From: CAIOYC01 sp038327995
Lineage (GTDB): Bacteria; Pseudomonadota; Alphaproteobacteria; Caulobacterales; Caulobacteraceae
Length of the DNA stretch: 64,000 bases
Direction of reading: 5' to 3'
Assembly: GCA_038327995.1 (NCBI GenBank)
Contig: JBBQLP010000008.1
Coordinates: forward strand, 1 to 64,000
Made by a program: the position numbers and the translations under genes. Numbering within the stretch: position 1 is the stretch's first letter; every line of letters starts with the position of its first letter. Below the pieces are notes generated by a model. The model was given only the letters and a program-made list of their open reading frames with translations, was not told the DNA's origin and did no database searches. Below are positions 42,936 through 50,641 of this stretch, in pieces.

Positions 42936-44351
42936 TCAGCGCCTGAGCGCCGCGACCAACTTTGCCCAGGCGCGCGCCCAGCGTCCGAAGACCAGCGGCT
43001 CGTAAAACGCGAAGGCGGCGGCTTTGGAGGCCTCGCCGAGCGTCGGATAGGGCGCGGTTGCACCGGACAGTGCCGATATCGACGCCTTGCCGCCGATGGC
43101 GAGCCCCCAGGGCAGGGCGAGTTCGCCGACGCCTGCGCCAACCAATGTCGCGCCCCGCAGTTTACCGCCAGCCTTGATGATTTTGACGAACCCATCCGTC
43201 CTCGCCTCGGTTACGGCGCGGTCGTTGTCGGAGAACTGCGCCGTTTGTGTTTCGACCTTGCCGTAGCGCTTGCGCGCGGCGGCCTCGGTCATTCCCACCT
43301 GGGCGAGTTCGGGATCGGTGAACGTCACCCACGGCAGCGCGCGGTAGTTCGTGGAGGCGGTCAGACCGAAGCCTATGGCCTTGACCAGAAGCGCACCTTC
43401 ATAGCCCGCCACATGGCTGAACCTTGGACCCTGACGGCAGTCGCCGATGGCGTAAATCCGGCGGTTGCTGGTTCGCAGGCGCCGATCCACGCAGACACCG
43501 TCGTCGGCTGCCTTCACCCCGGCCGCCTTCAGCCCCAAGTCGTCCAGCACCGGCGCCCTCCCAGTCGCCACCAACAGGCGCTCGCCCTCAACCACATCGC
43601 CATTTTCAAGCGTAACCCGTACGCCGTCGGGCGTAGCCGACACGCGCGCGACGACCGCGTGCTGGCGCACGTCGACACCTTCGGCGGCCAGGCGTTGAAG
43701 GACCACCGCAACCGCAGCCTCGTCGTCATGCTGCAAGGCGCGGCCCTTCTCCAAAACCGTCACGCGTGATCCCAGGCGCCCGAACGCCTGAGCCAGCTCC
43801 AGCCCGACTGCACCGGCGCCCAGGACCACCAGACGTCGCGGCAGGGCGTCGAGATCGAACAGAGTTTCGTTGGTGAAGAAAGAGACGGTGTTCAGCCCCG
43901 CAATCTTTGGGATAGCTGGCCGCGACCCGGTGGCAAGCACGATCCTCGGGGCCGCCAGCCTCCGTTCGCCGACCTGCACCGTGCGGTCATCCATCAGCCT
44001 CGCGTCGCCAAAGATGACCTCCACACCCCAGGCGGCAAAGCGCGTTTCGGAATCGTGAGGGGCAATCACGGCCTGCGCCGCCTTCACATGGCCAAGCACA
44101 GCCTGAAGATCGATCAGCGGCTCGACGGCGCCGACACCCACCGTATCGGCGGTTCGCATATCGTGAGCGCGGCGGGCGGCTGCGATCAGGGCCTTTGAGG
44201 GTACGCAACCAGTGTTCAAACACTCCCCGCCCATTCGCGCCCGCTCGATCAGCGCAACCTTGAGCCCGAGTTGCGCCACACCGCCAGCGACCGTCAATCC
44301 CGCCGAACCCGCGCCGATAACGATCAGATCGTGCGTATCAGTCCTACGCAT
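42936..44351 (-). CDS. Pyridine nucleotide-disulfide oxidoreductase, MerA-like
   Basis: 471 residues. FAD site DLIVIGAGSAGLTVAGG, redox-active GGECLNTGCVPSK (Cys44, Cys49), NAD site RLVVLGAGAVGLELAQAF, and FAD element RIYAIGDCRQGPRF. The C-terminal dimer domain has TAPYPTLGEASK where lipoamide dehydrogenases have HPT: the usual His is Tyr, as in mercuric reductase-like proteins. The N-terminal heavy-metal domain and the C-terminal Cys pair of true MerA are absent, so mercury reduction is not supported. The ATG overlaps the Rieske stop by eight bases. It is likely to reduce a disulfide or pass electrons to the Rieske/radical SAM partners (inference). Confidence 0.9.
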   Translation of the reverse strand: MRRTDTHDLIVIGAGSAGLTVAGGVAQLGLKVALIERARMGGECLNTGCVPSKALIAAARRAHDMRTADTVGVGAVEPLIDLQAVLGHVKAAQAVIAPHDSETRFAAWGVEVIFGDARLMDDRTVQVGERRLAAPRIVLATGSRPAIPKIAGLNTVSFFTNETLFDLDALPRRLVVLGAGAVGLELAQAFGRLGSRVTVLEKGRALQHDDEAAVAVVLQRLAAEGVDVRQHAVVARVSATPDGVRVTLENGDVVEGERLLVATGRAPVLDDLGLKAAGVKAADDGVCVDRRLRTSNRRIYAIGDCRQGPRFSHVAGYEGALLVKAIGFGLTASTNYRALPWVTFTDPELAQVGMTEAAARKRYGKVETQTAQFSDNDRAVTEARTDGFVKIIKAGGKLRGATLVGAGVGELALPWGLAIGGKASISALSGATAPYPTLGEASKAAAFAFYEPLVFGRWARAWAKLVAALRR

Positions 44352-45210
44352 GGCCCCTCGGGTCTGGATCCCGATCAGAGCCGGAGCCAGACCCAGATTG
44401 CAGCATCACGCTTCCGTTCTCGATGTGGACCTGAGGTGGGGTGGCGAGCTTCAGCCTACGACCATCGGCGCTGCGTCCACTGCGGACGTCGAACAGATAC
44501 CCGTGCCATGGACAGCGGACGCAGCCATCGACTACCGGTACCTCATCGAGCGGCCCGAGCCAGTGCGGGCAATCGGCGGCGTGGACCATGATCTCGCCGT
44601 CGACGTCGATCACGCGAAATCGCTCACCGCCAAAGTCGATGGTGAAGGGTAACTGACTTCGCACGGTCTGCTCGTCGCCGAGGTGGAGGGGTGTCGGCGG
44701 AGCGCCAGCACGTTGGTCCCGTCGCCGCATGAGCGCCGCTTCCCGCTGCATCATCATCGCTTCGTCCTCGTCCCAGAGCCGAGCGTAGGTTTCCGCATAG
44801 CGACCGCCGATGGCCGCCAATCGCTCGGGGCGCGACTCTGGAATGTGGAACTCGACTTCGACACGCGTGCGGTGGGGACCTAGCTGGGTCAACCGGGTGC
44901 GGATTTGCGAACCAACGCCGACCCCTTCGCGGGTCGTCACCACATACCGGCCCGCCTCAGGATCCGCCTCCAGTTCAATGACCTGAGCCTTGCCAGGGTC
45001 CCCGAAAGGGTTTGTGAGCCGCAACCGATTGCCCTGCGGATGGCTGTCGATCAGTTCCACCCTGGCGAAGGTGCTGCTGTGCAGGCTTGGCAGATGCTCC
45101 CAGTCGAAAACATTCTCCCACACCCGCTCCACGCTCGCCTCCAGTTCGCGAATGTAGACGCCTGCCAGGGAAAGCGCGCCCGGCGGTTGTTCTGCAATTG
45201 CGCTACCCAT
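44344..45210 (-). CDS. SRPBCC-Rieske fusion protein
   Basis: 288 residues. The N-terminal SRPBCC/polyketide-cyclase-like half (about 15-170) has IRELEASVERVWENVFDWEHL and a ligand-cavity helix rich in Arg/Glu. The C-terminal half is a Rieske 2Fe-2S domain: CPHWLGPL (Cys214, His216) and CPWHGYLFD (Cys233, His236). Rieske domains normally precede the aromatic-ring-hydroxylase alpha domain, whereas here the order is SRPBCC first, with no mononuclear iron site evident. The ATG at 45210 has AAGGAGGAG upstream and is certain. It overlaps the downstream flavin reductase by eight bases, so electrons from that enzyme to this cluster are plausible. Confidence 0.85.
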   Translation of the reverse strand: MGSAIAEQPPGALSLAGVYIRELEASVERVWENVFDWEHLPSLHSSTFARVELIDSHPQGNRLRLTNPFGDPGKAQVIELEADPEAGRYVVTTREGVGVGSQIRTRLTQLGPHRTRVEVEFHIPESRPERLAAIGGRYAETYARLWDEDEAMMMQREAALMRRRDQRAGAPPTPLHLGDEQTVRSQLPFTIDFGGERFRVIDVDGEIMVHAADCPHWLGPLDEVPVVDGCVRCPWHGYLFDVRSGRSADGRRLKLATPPQVHIENGSVMLQSGSGSGSDRDPDPRGHA

Positions 45211-45304
45211 GACCGCTCCTCCTTTCGGATATGTTCGATGAAGACGTAACCCGCTCGTCCAGTTAAAGTCACGGACGTCGTTCGATCCCTGGCGGAGCCC
45301 ATCC
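45211..45304. promoter_or_regulatory. Divergent promoter region for Rieske and SDR operons
   Basis: 94 bases between the start codon of the SRPBCC-Rieske gene (leftward) and the TTG start of the SDR gene (rightward). It must hold both promoters if neither is read through. A strong AAGGAGGAG serves the leftward gene, and GGAG eight bases before the TTG serves the rightward one. I cannot identify hexamers with confidence. Confidence 0.45.
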
Positions 45305-46435
45305 TTGAGTCCGCCCCGCCCCTTGCGTGTTATGGTCACTGGAGCTGGTGGCTTGGTCGGCGGCGCCCTGTGCGCCGAACTTCTGCGCCGAGGGCACGGA
45401 GTTGCCGGTCTTGTGCATCGAAGCGCTGCGATCCTGGGGAATGACCGGCAGCCGATCCCGACCGCGCCGTGGAGCGGGGGTTCGCCTGCCTTGGGATGTA
45501 TGGCGATTGTGGAAGGCGATATTTCACGCCCGACGCTGGGGTTGGACTCTGCGGATGCGCTCGATCTCGCGTCAAACCTCGATGTGATCATGCACTGCGC
45601 GGGCGTGACGGGGTTTGACCTGCCGCAGAGCCTCTATGACACGGTGAACGTTTCTGGCGCCGCCAACATTGCGGATTTCGCCCTGGCCGCCGGGGTGCGG
45701 GCGCCGGGCCTCGTGCACGTCAGCACCGCTTATGTGTGTGGGGACCGATCTGGGGCCATCTCCGAAACACCGGTCTCGTCCGCCACGAAGTTCACTAACA
45801 GCTATGAGGCCAGCAAAGCCGATGCGGAGCTGATGATCGCGCAGCGACAGAGGCGAGGGCTGAAGGCGGCCATCGCCCGCCCGTCCATCATCGTCGGCGA
45901 TGTGAGCACCGGCGCTATTCGCCGGTTCGATCATTTCTATGGGCTTTTGAAGCTGGTCGCGGAGGGTCGGATAAGCGTCCTTCCGGCGGCGCCGGGCGCG
46001 ACCCTGGATCTTGTGCCGATCGACCATGTCGTCGGTGGTCTCGTTGACATTGCTGAGCGTCTCGAAGCGGCGAACGGCATGGTTTTCCATCTGGCCGCCG
46101 GGGAGCCAACACCCCTGACCGCCTTGGAGGGTCTGGGCATTGACTACCCTGACCTCCAGCCCGCGCGGTTTGTCGATCCCGAAACCTTCGATCTGATTGC
46201 ATTGCCGCCCAGCCAGCAGCGCGTGTTCCAGCGGGCCGCAGTAGCCTATGCGGATTATCTTCGGCGCGACCCTCGGTTCGCAACCGATAACCTCAAAGCC
46301 CTATCCGGTCGCGCGTGCCCGCCGCTCCGTCCGGCCTTTCTGCGTCGCCTCGTGGACTACGCGATCTCTGTAGGCCACGTCCGCAGACCCGGGCTTACCG
46401 CACGTCGGGATAGCTCCGCTCCAGTCGCTTCTTGA
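45305..46435 (+). CDS. Extended SDR (NAD-dependent epimerase/reductase-like)
   Basis: 376 residues from a TTG at 45305 (GGAG upstream). A later ATG would cut into the first beta strand. The nucleotide site is VTGAGGLVGGALCAEL, with the strand motif HCAGVTGFD, Ser140-Thr141 and the catalytic pair Tyr167-x3-Lys171 in NSYEASKADAE. This pattern resembles thioester reductase or fatty acyl-CoA reductase-like extended SDRs more than sugar epimerases. It diverges from the Rieske operon. Its 3' end overlaps the TIGR04283-type gene by 41 bases tail to tail, an unusually long overlap. Confidence 0.84.
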   Translation: MSPPRPLRVMVTGAGGLVGGALCAELLRRGHGVAGLVHRSAAILGNDRQPIPTAPWSGGSPALGCMAIVEGDISRPTLGLDSADALDLASNLDVIMHCAGVTGFDLPQSLYDTVNVSGAANIADFALAAGVRAPGLVHVSTAYVCGDRSGAISETPVSSATKFTNSYEASKADAELMIAQRQRRGLKAAIARPSIIVGDVSTGAIRRFDHFYGLLKLVAEGRISVLPAAPGATLDLVPIDHVVGGLVDIAERLEAANGMVFHLAAGEPTPLTALEGLGIDYPDLQPARFVDPETFDLIALPPSQQRVFQRAAVAYADYLRRDPRFATDNLKALSGRACPPLRPAFLRRLVDYAISVGHVRRPGLTARRDSSAPVAS

Positions 46436-47123
46436 AGCCCAGGCCCCATCGCGCGCCCACCATCAGATAGATCAAGTTCGCCTTCAGCCCGCCCCAGGCT
46501 TCGACCCTTCGGTCGGAGGTGATCACGATGCGGTTTATCAGCCGCACGCGACCGAGCCGGGTCAGTTTGATGCAAAGATCCGCCTCCTCCAGCACCATCA
46601 GCGTCGGATCGCAGCCGCCGACCGCTAGGAAATCCGCGCGCCGGAAGAACATGGCGTGGTCACCAAACAACAACCGTCCACCCCGAAAGAAAAGGTGCGG
46701 TCGAAACAGTAACGGCACGTACCAGGTCTTGATCCAGTTATGGAACGTCGTTCCCCAGCGCACCGTGTGCACCCCTCCCAGCACTGCGGTAAAGCCAGCC
46801 AGCGCCGTCATAGGGTCACTCATCACCTCCGCAATGACATTCAGCGCATCGTCGGGCGGCAGCGTGTCGGCGTGCAGCACCCAGATCAACGGCGCGGACG
46901 CTTCGGCCACACCCCGGTTTATCTGTGCAGCGCGGCCCCGAACCGGGTTCTCGATGACGGTCAATCCCGACGCCTTGGCGATCTCCACGGAGCCGTCCCG
47001 GCTACCGCCATCGACGGCGATAACCTCAAGCGGTTTCGGATCGAGCGCGAAGATCAGTCGCGCCAGACGCGGCAAGGTGGTCGCCTCATTGAGCATGGGG
47101 ATGATGATTGTCACGCCGTTCAC
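46395..47123 (-). CDS. TIGR04283-type glycosyltransferase (family 2-like)
   Basis: 242 residues. The GT2 fold is NGVTIIIPMLNEATTLPRLA, EVIAVDGGSRDGSVEIAKAS (Asp-Gly-Gly-Ser), and IWVLHADTLPPDDAL (D-x-D-like HADT), followed by GDHAMFFRRADFLAVGG. The family (TIGR04283) is named in databases for arsenosugar-type clusters and co-occurs with TIGR04282. The start is the GTG at 47123, whose GTGA overlaps the upstream stop; GGAG lies eight bases before it. It is the second of a coupled pair. Donor and acceptor are unknown. Confidence 0.85.
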   Translation of the reverse strand: MNGVTIIIPMLNEATTLPRLARLIFALDPKPLEVIAVDGGSRDGSVEIAKASGLTVIENPVRGRAAQINRGVAEASAPLIWVLHADTLPPDDALNVIAEVMSDPMTALAGFTAVLGGVHTVRWGTTFHNWIKTWYVPLLFRPHLFFRGGRLLFGDHAMFFRRADFLAVGGCDPTLMVLEEADLCIKLTRLGRVRLINRIVITSDRRVEAWGGLKANLIYLMVGARWGLGFKKRLERSYPDVR

Positions 47124-47707
47124 GGCCGAAGCTCCGGCCAACGCGCCAGATCTTCTGGACGGTCGAGATCGGCCAGCACCTCGAGGATCACGGGCTGGAA
47201 GCCATTTTCTTCCAATCGTTCCAGGGTGATCCTGCAGACTGCATCGGTGCTCCAGGGCATGGAGTTAAACAGGTAAGGCGCTGGGACACTAAGGCCCAGA
47301 AGCCAATATCCGCCATCCTCCGCCGGGCCAACCACAGCCGGATGCGTGCGCAACGCCTCCACTGCCGCGTGCAGGTGATCAGGCTTTAAATCCGGCGCAT
47401 CCGATCCGAGGAGGATGACCGGCCCCGCCAAAGCGGCTCGCGCCAACCGATCCCCGAGGTCGCCGTCGCCCTGATCGACAAAATCCATATTCGCGCCCAG
47501 CCAGTTGGCGAAGGCGGCGGGCGCGGCGCCTGTCGTGCGCACTTCCACCCTGAGCCCCGCCTGCCTGATCGTCTCGATGGTCCGCTCGGTCAGTCGGCGA
47601 TGAACCATTGCCGCGCCCGCCGCGCCGATGGAGGGTATCAGCCTCGTCTTTGCGCGACCGGGCTCCGGCCAGCGAGTGAACATAACGATACGCGGCTGAC
47701 GGGGCAT
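47120..47707 (-). CDS. TIGR04282-type glycosyltransferase (CofC/GT-A-like)
   Basis: 195 residues. The nucleotidyl/glycosyltransferase core shows VMFTRWPEPGRAKTRLIPSI near the N-terminus and PVILLGSDAPDLKPDHLHAA plus GPAEDGGYWLLGL, the hallmarks of the TIGR04282 (cofC-like) family. It precedes the TIGR04283-type gene with a four-base overlap, the usual pairing. In databases this pair is named for arsenosugar biosynthesis, but no arsenite methyltransferase (ArsM) is seen here. The ATG at 47707 lacks a clear ribosome site. Confidence 0.87.
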   Translation of the reverse strand: MPRQPRIVMFTRWPEPGRAKTRLIPSIGAAGAAMVHRRLTERTIETIRQAGLRVEVRTTGAAPAAFANWLGANMDFVDQGDGDLGDRLARAALAGPVILLGSDAPDLKPDHLHAAVEALRTHPAVVGPAEDGGYWLLGLSVPAPYLFNSMPWSTDAVCRITLERLEENGFQPVILEVLADLDRPEDLARWPELRP

Positions 47708-47842
47708 GGCAGGGATACTACGACACGTGATCTGGCGCGCGAAGCCTCGAGCATTGTGGGCCTGAGCGGCGATCTCTATCCGCGATGGAGCTAAGCCATT
47801 CCTGGCGAGGCGTTGGCTTCGCCCAAAACCCGTGGATAGACC

Positions 47843-48286
47843 TTACGGCGCCCCGCTCTCACCCTTCACCCGTGTCCAGACCTGGGTCTGGCAGAGCGGA
47901 TAAAAGATGCAGCCTCGCAATTTCAGGGTGTTGGGTCCGGCAAGGCTGATCGTGCCGCTGTACGTGCCCCCATCGGTAGGGTTGTAAGCCTTGCCGCCCT
48001 TCCACTCGACCGGCCCGCCAGCAAAGCCTGTCAATATAGACATACCCTTGGCCAGCCGTGATCGCAGAGCCGGAGTTTGGTTGTGCTCGTCGGTGATGTC
48101 GGGCTTCGCCTTGATGTGGTCCGAAGTGACCAACACGCCACATTCCTTGTCTCCACACGGTCCGATCCGCACGACGCCGTGGTCGTCACGCGTCGACCAC
48201 GCGCCTTCGATCGGCGACTGGGCAGATGCGGCGCTGCCCCACGCAAAAACAGCAAGGGAAGCGATGGCGGCCAAGGGGATGTTCAT
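47843..48286 (-). CDS. Exported DUF2147 family protein
   Basis: 147 residues with a signal peptide (MNIPLAAIASLAVFAWGSAASA). The DUF2147 pattern is IEGAWSTRDDHGVVRIGPCGDKECGVLVTSD, WKGGKAYNPTDGGTYSGTIS and LKLRGCIFYPLCQTQVWTR, with paired Cys (PCGDKEC and GCIFYPLC) likely disulfide-bonded. It is a small periplasmic beta-rich protein of unknown role. The ATG at 48286 is used; a longer frame to 48334 lacks a reason. It stands alone, divergent from the next gene. Confidence 0.85.
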   Translation of the reverse strand: MNIPLAAIASLAVFAWGSAASAQSPIEGAWSTRDDHGVVRIGPCGDKECGVLVTSDHIKAKPDITDEHNQTPALRSRLAKGMSILTGFAGGPVEWKGGKAYNPTDGGTYSGTISLAGPNTLKLRGCIFYPLCQTQVWTRVKGESGAP

Positions 48287-48535
48287 TCGCTCCGAACCCC
48301 TCCCGCTCGTTTCCGTTCCAATGGGTATTGCCAAGAGTTTTCCGGAACGCAGTTCATCGACGGCGGCGCTGAGGCCGGAGCGGCGGAGATAGTCGGCTCG
48401 GTACAGTTGGTCTGATAGCGCCCCCTTGTGAACTGAGTTGAGCCACTGGAACGGCAGCGTCTGATCTTCGCGGGCGGCGCCGATAGCGCTATGCTAGCGC
48501 GGACGGCCAATAAAGGCAGTCGACGGGAGCACGCG

Positions 48536-49087
48536 ATGTCGCCATTGGTCCGAATAGCGCTTTTTTGCGGTTTGGGTTCCGCCGTGGTTTTGAGCCTCAT
48601 GATGGCCGGCGCGAGTCGGGTGCCGCTCAAGGCTGATGCGCCAAAACCAGCCCTCTTGCAGGCGATATCAGCGTGCCGACGGCTGGTCGCGGATTCACCG
48701 CGCCTGATATGCTACGACAAGACCGTAGCCGCCCTCGATGACGCCATGAGTCAGGGTCTTTTGAACGCATTTGACCGCGAGCAGGCGACTGCAGTACGGC
48801 GCGAAAGTTTCGGATTCCACCTTCCTACCCTGAGCCTCTTTACCAGCGGCCCAAAGGAGGATGAGGTCAACAGCGTGACGCTGACGCTTTCCGGCGCTCG
48901 TCAGAATGCTCGAGAGCAGTGGATGTTAACCGTCGCTGACGGACCCGTATGGGTGCAAACCGACACCCGCCCGCTGTTTGGCGAACCGCACGCTGGTTCG
49001 CATCTGGAAGTCTCAAAAGGCGCACTCGGCAGTTATTTCTGCACAATTGACCGCCGCGACACCTTCCGTTGCGCTAGGCAGCAGTAG
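48536..49087 (+). CDS. Hypothetical membrane-anchored or exported protein
   Basis: 183 residues. A hydrophobic N-terminal segment (residues 7-25, IALFCGLGSAVVLSLMMAGA) acts as signal or anchor. Then comes ISACRRLVADSPRLICYDKTVAAL, a Cys...CYD pattern seen in various proteobacterial periplasmic proteins. The C-terminal half is beta-rich (SVTLTLSGARQNAREQWMLT, SYFCTIDRRDTFRCARQ) with two Cys. The ATG at 48536 has GGGAG upstream. No function is recognised. It precedes the small Cys-bearing protein gene on the same strand. Confidence 0.65.
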   Translation: MSPLVRIALFCGLGSAVVLSLMMAGASRVPLKADAPKPALLQAISACRRLVADSPRLICYDKTVAALDDAMSQGLLNAFDREQATAVRRESFGFHLPTLSLFTSGPKEDEVNSVTLTLSGARQNAREQWMLTVADGPVWVQTDTRPLFGEPHAGSHLEVSKGALGSYFCTIDRRDTFRCARQQ

Positions 49088-49205
49088 TCCTCAATCGTGG
49101 AGTGTTGCTGTTGAGGCGAGCCGTAAAGGCAAACGCAGGATAGCTGATTTGCCCTGCTGCGCTCAGAGGCTTAAGTAAGATCGCTTCAACTGCTTGAGTG
49201 TCGTG

Positions 49206-49484
49206 ATGCCCTTGATCGTCTCCTTGTTCGTCGCCGCTGGTTTGAGCGCCGCCTCGTCGACCGAACCTTACGTTCAACCACCCTCGGCTCCCGTTCCGGC
49301 TGCCGCCGCGACGCCAAATGTTTCTGATGGAGACGTCGTGGTGTGTAAGACGCGCGCCGTCACTGGCACGCGGTTCTCCACTCGGGAATGTAAAACCAAG
49401 ACGGAGTGGGTCAATCTCACCCGTGAGGCGCGTGACTTCGTAGATCGGAGCACGCACAAGGGCTGCAATCCCAATGGCTGCTGA
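49206..49484 (+). CDS. Small exported Cys-containing protein
   Basis: 92 residues from ATG 49206; TTG 49194 and GTG 49203 are in-frame alternatives and no ribosome site decides. A signal peptide (MPLIVSLFVAAGLSAASS) precedes a Pro/Ala linker and the block VVVCKTRAVTGTRFSTRECKTKTEW, which matches a common family of small secreted proteins in Caulobacterales and Sphingomonadales. Two further Cys close the protein (GCNPNGC). It ends six bases from the convergent prolyl-hydroxylase-like gene. I cannot say whether it is a substrate of that enzyme. Confidence 0.6.
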   Translation: MPLIVSLFVAAGLSAASSTEPYVQPPSAPVPAAAATPNVSDGDVVVCKTRAVTGTRFSTRECKTKTEWVNLTREARDFVDRSTHKGCNPNGC

Positions 49485-49490
49485 GCACAT

Positions 49491-50528
49491 CTATGCTGTG
49501 TAAGGGCGGTCGTGGATCCATTGCGATAAAAGCCACTTCTCTCCCCCCACTGGGGGAAGGCCCGCGTGAAGACTTCGCGGGTCCGGCTTGCCGAATGAAT
49601 CAACATTGGCGAAGTATAACGCTCCCCCTTTTGCCGGTTTGGCCTTGAGATCCGCCCGGGGGAAGGCGGTCTCTCCGGCCTCAAATCCATCATTCAGGTA
49701 GAGCAGAAAGGTCACGATCCGGTCGCCCTGATAGGCGCCCGGATCGGAACGGTCAGAGCGCTGCAGATAGTCGACGTGTGGCTTCAACTCCTGCCCTGGT
49801 GCGTAATGGAGCATTTGGGGCGGCTCCATAGCATGGACGGGCAACTTGACCATGGTGCTGATCCGTTCGCGGACCAGCGCCAGTATGCAGTCGGCGTCTA
49901 GCACCCCGAAAGCGAAATCACTATTCGTACGATTGGTGGTGTAGCTGGGTTCCGCCCCATACCCCTCCACCATCATCGCGGGTTTTAGCTTGTTTTGCGC
50001 GAGCTGGATCAGCCAATCGCACATAATCGGCGAGAGGAAGCCTTCACAGAAACGTACACGAGGCGATTCGCAGATTGGCGAACGATCGGGAATGCGGAAT
50101 AGAATATTCAGGTCTATCTGCGAGCGACGTTCAGCCCAGTTGCCGTCACCCGGGGCCAGTAGAATTAGTTGACCTTGCGCTGAACGCGATCCGCGCTCTG
50201 CCGCCCGCTGGAGATAGTCCAACGCCAAGGGCCAGTTCTGCGGTGTCCATGCTCCAGATGCACAGAGTGTCGCCATGAGATTGGCGGCGTCGGACGAACC
50301 CTCATCGGAGAGCTTTTCCAGAAGGGTCACGCCCTCCGCCGCGCGCCTCCCACCCTGATCAAGCAACAGACCGTGCGCCGCATCGAGTGTTCCCTGCGGC
50401 TTTGGCGATTTGCGAGACGCGTGCGAGGTTAAGTTTGAGGTCAAGGTAATCCTAGGCTGGGAAGGCACTGTGGCCTCCAGCCTAGTGCCTGTTAGGGTAG
50501 GCGCAATGCTCAGCTCTGCCGCCTGCAT
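49491..50528 (-). CDS. 2OG-Fe(II) oxygenase, prolyl 4-hydroxylase-like, with Sel1/TPR-type N-terminus
   Basis: 345 residues. Helical repeats at about 48-125 (EGVTLLEKLSDEGSSDAANL, ALDYLQRAAERGSRSAQGQL) are Sel1-like. The C-terminal domain (about 150-340) is prolyl 4-hydroxylase-like: Fe ligands in ELKPHVDYL (His251, Asp253) and RSLHAGLPP (His321), with the 2-oxoglutarate Lys331 in GGEKWLLSQWI. It would hydroxylate a protein or peptide residue, with the repeats presenting the substrate. No signal peptide, so it acts in the cytoplasm. It is divergent from the first TPR-sulfotransferase (113 bases). Confidence 0.88.
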   Translation of the reverse strand: MQAAELSIAPTLTGTRLEATVPSQPRITLTSNLTSHASRKSPKPQGTLDAAHGLLLDQGGRRAAEGVTLLEKLSDEGSSDAANLMATLCASGAWTPQNWPLALDYLQRAAERGSRSAQGQLILLAPGDGNWAERRSQIDLNILFRIPDRSPICESPRVRFCEGFLSPIMCDWLIQLAQNKLKPAMMVEGYGAEPSYTTNRTNSDFAFGVLDADCILALVRERISTMVKLPVHAMEPPQMLHYAPGQELKPHVDYLQRSDRSDPGAYQGDRIVTFLLYLNDGFEAGETAFPRADLKAKPAKGGALYFANVDSFGKPDPRSLHAGLPPVGGEKWLLSQWIHDRPYTA

Positions 50529-50641
50529 CGCGCGCAGACGTTTTCAATAGCCACCAAACCCCTATGCTAGGTGCCACAATCGTCGAACCAGCCGACGAGC
50601 ACTATGGTCCGACTGGTGCTGCCCATGAGAGACCCCCTTCG

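Noticed and set aside
42804..43769. 321-codon plus-strand frame opposite the MerA-like reductase
   Set aside because: The reductase has complete FAD, Cys-pair and NAD motifs, so the opposite frame is a shadow.
42936..44351. Mercuric reductase call for the flavin disulfide reductase
   Set aside because: The C-terminal vicinal Cys pair and heavy-metal-associated domain of MerA are missing; only the general fold and the Tyr-for-His change fit.
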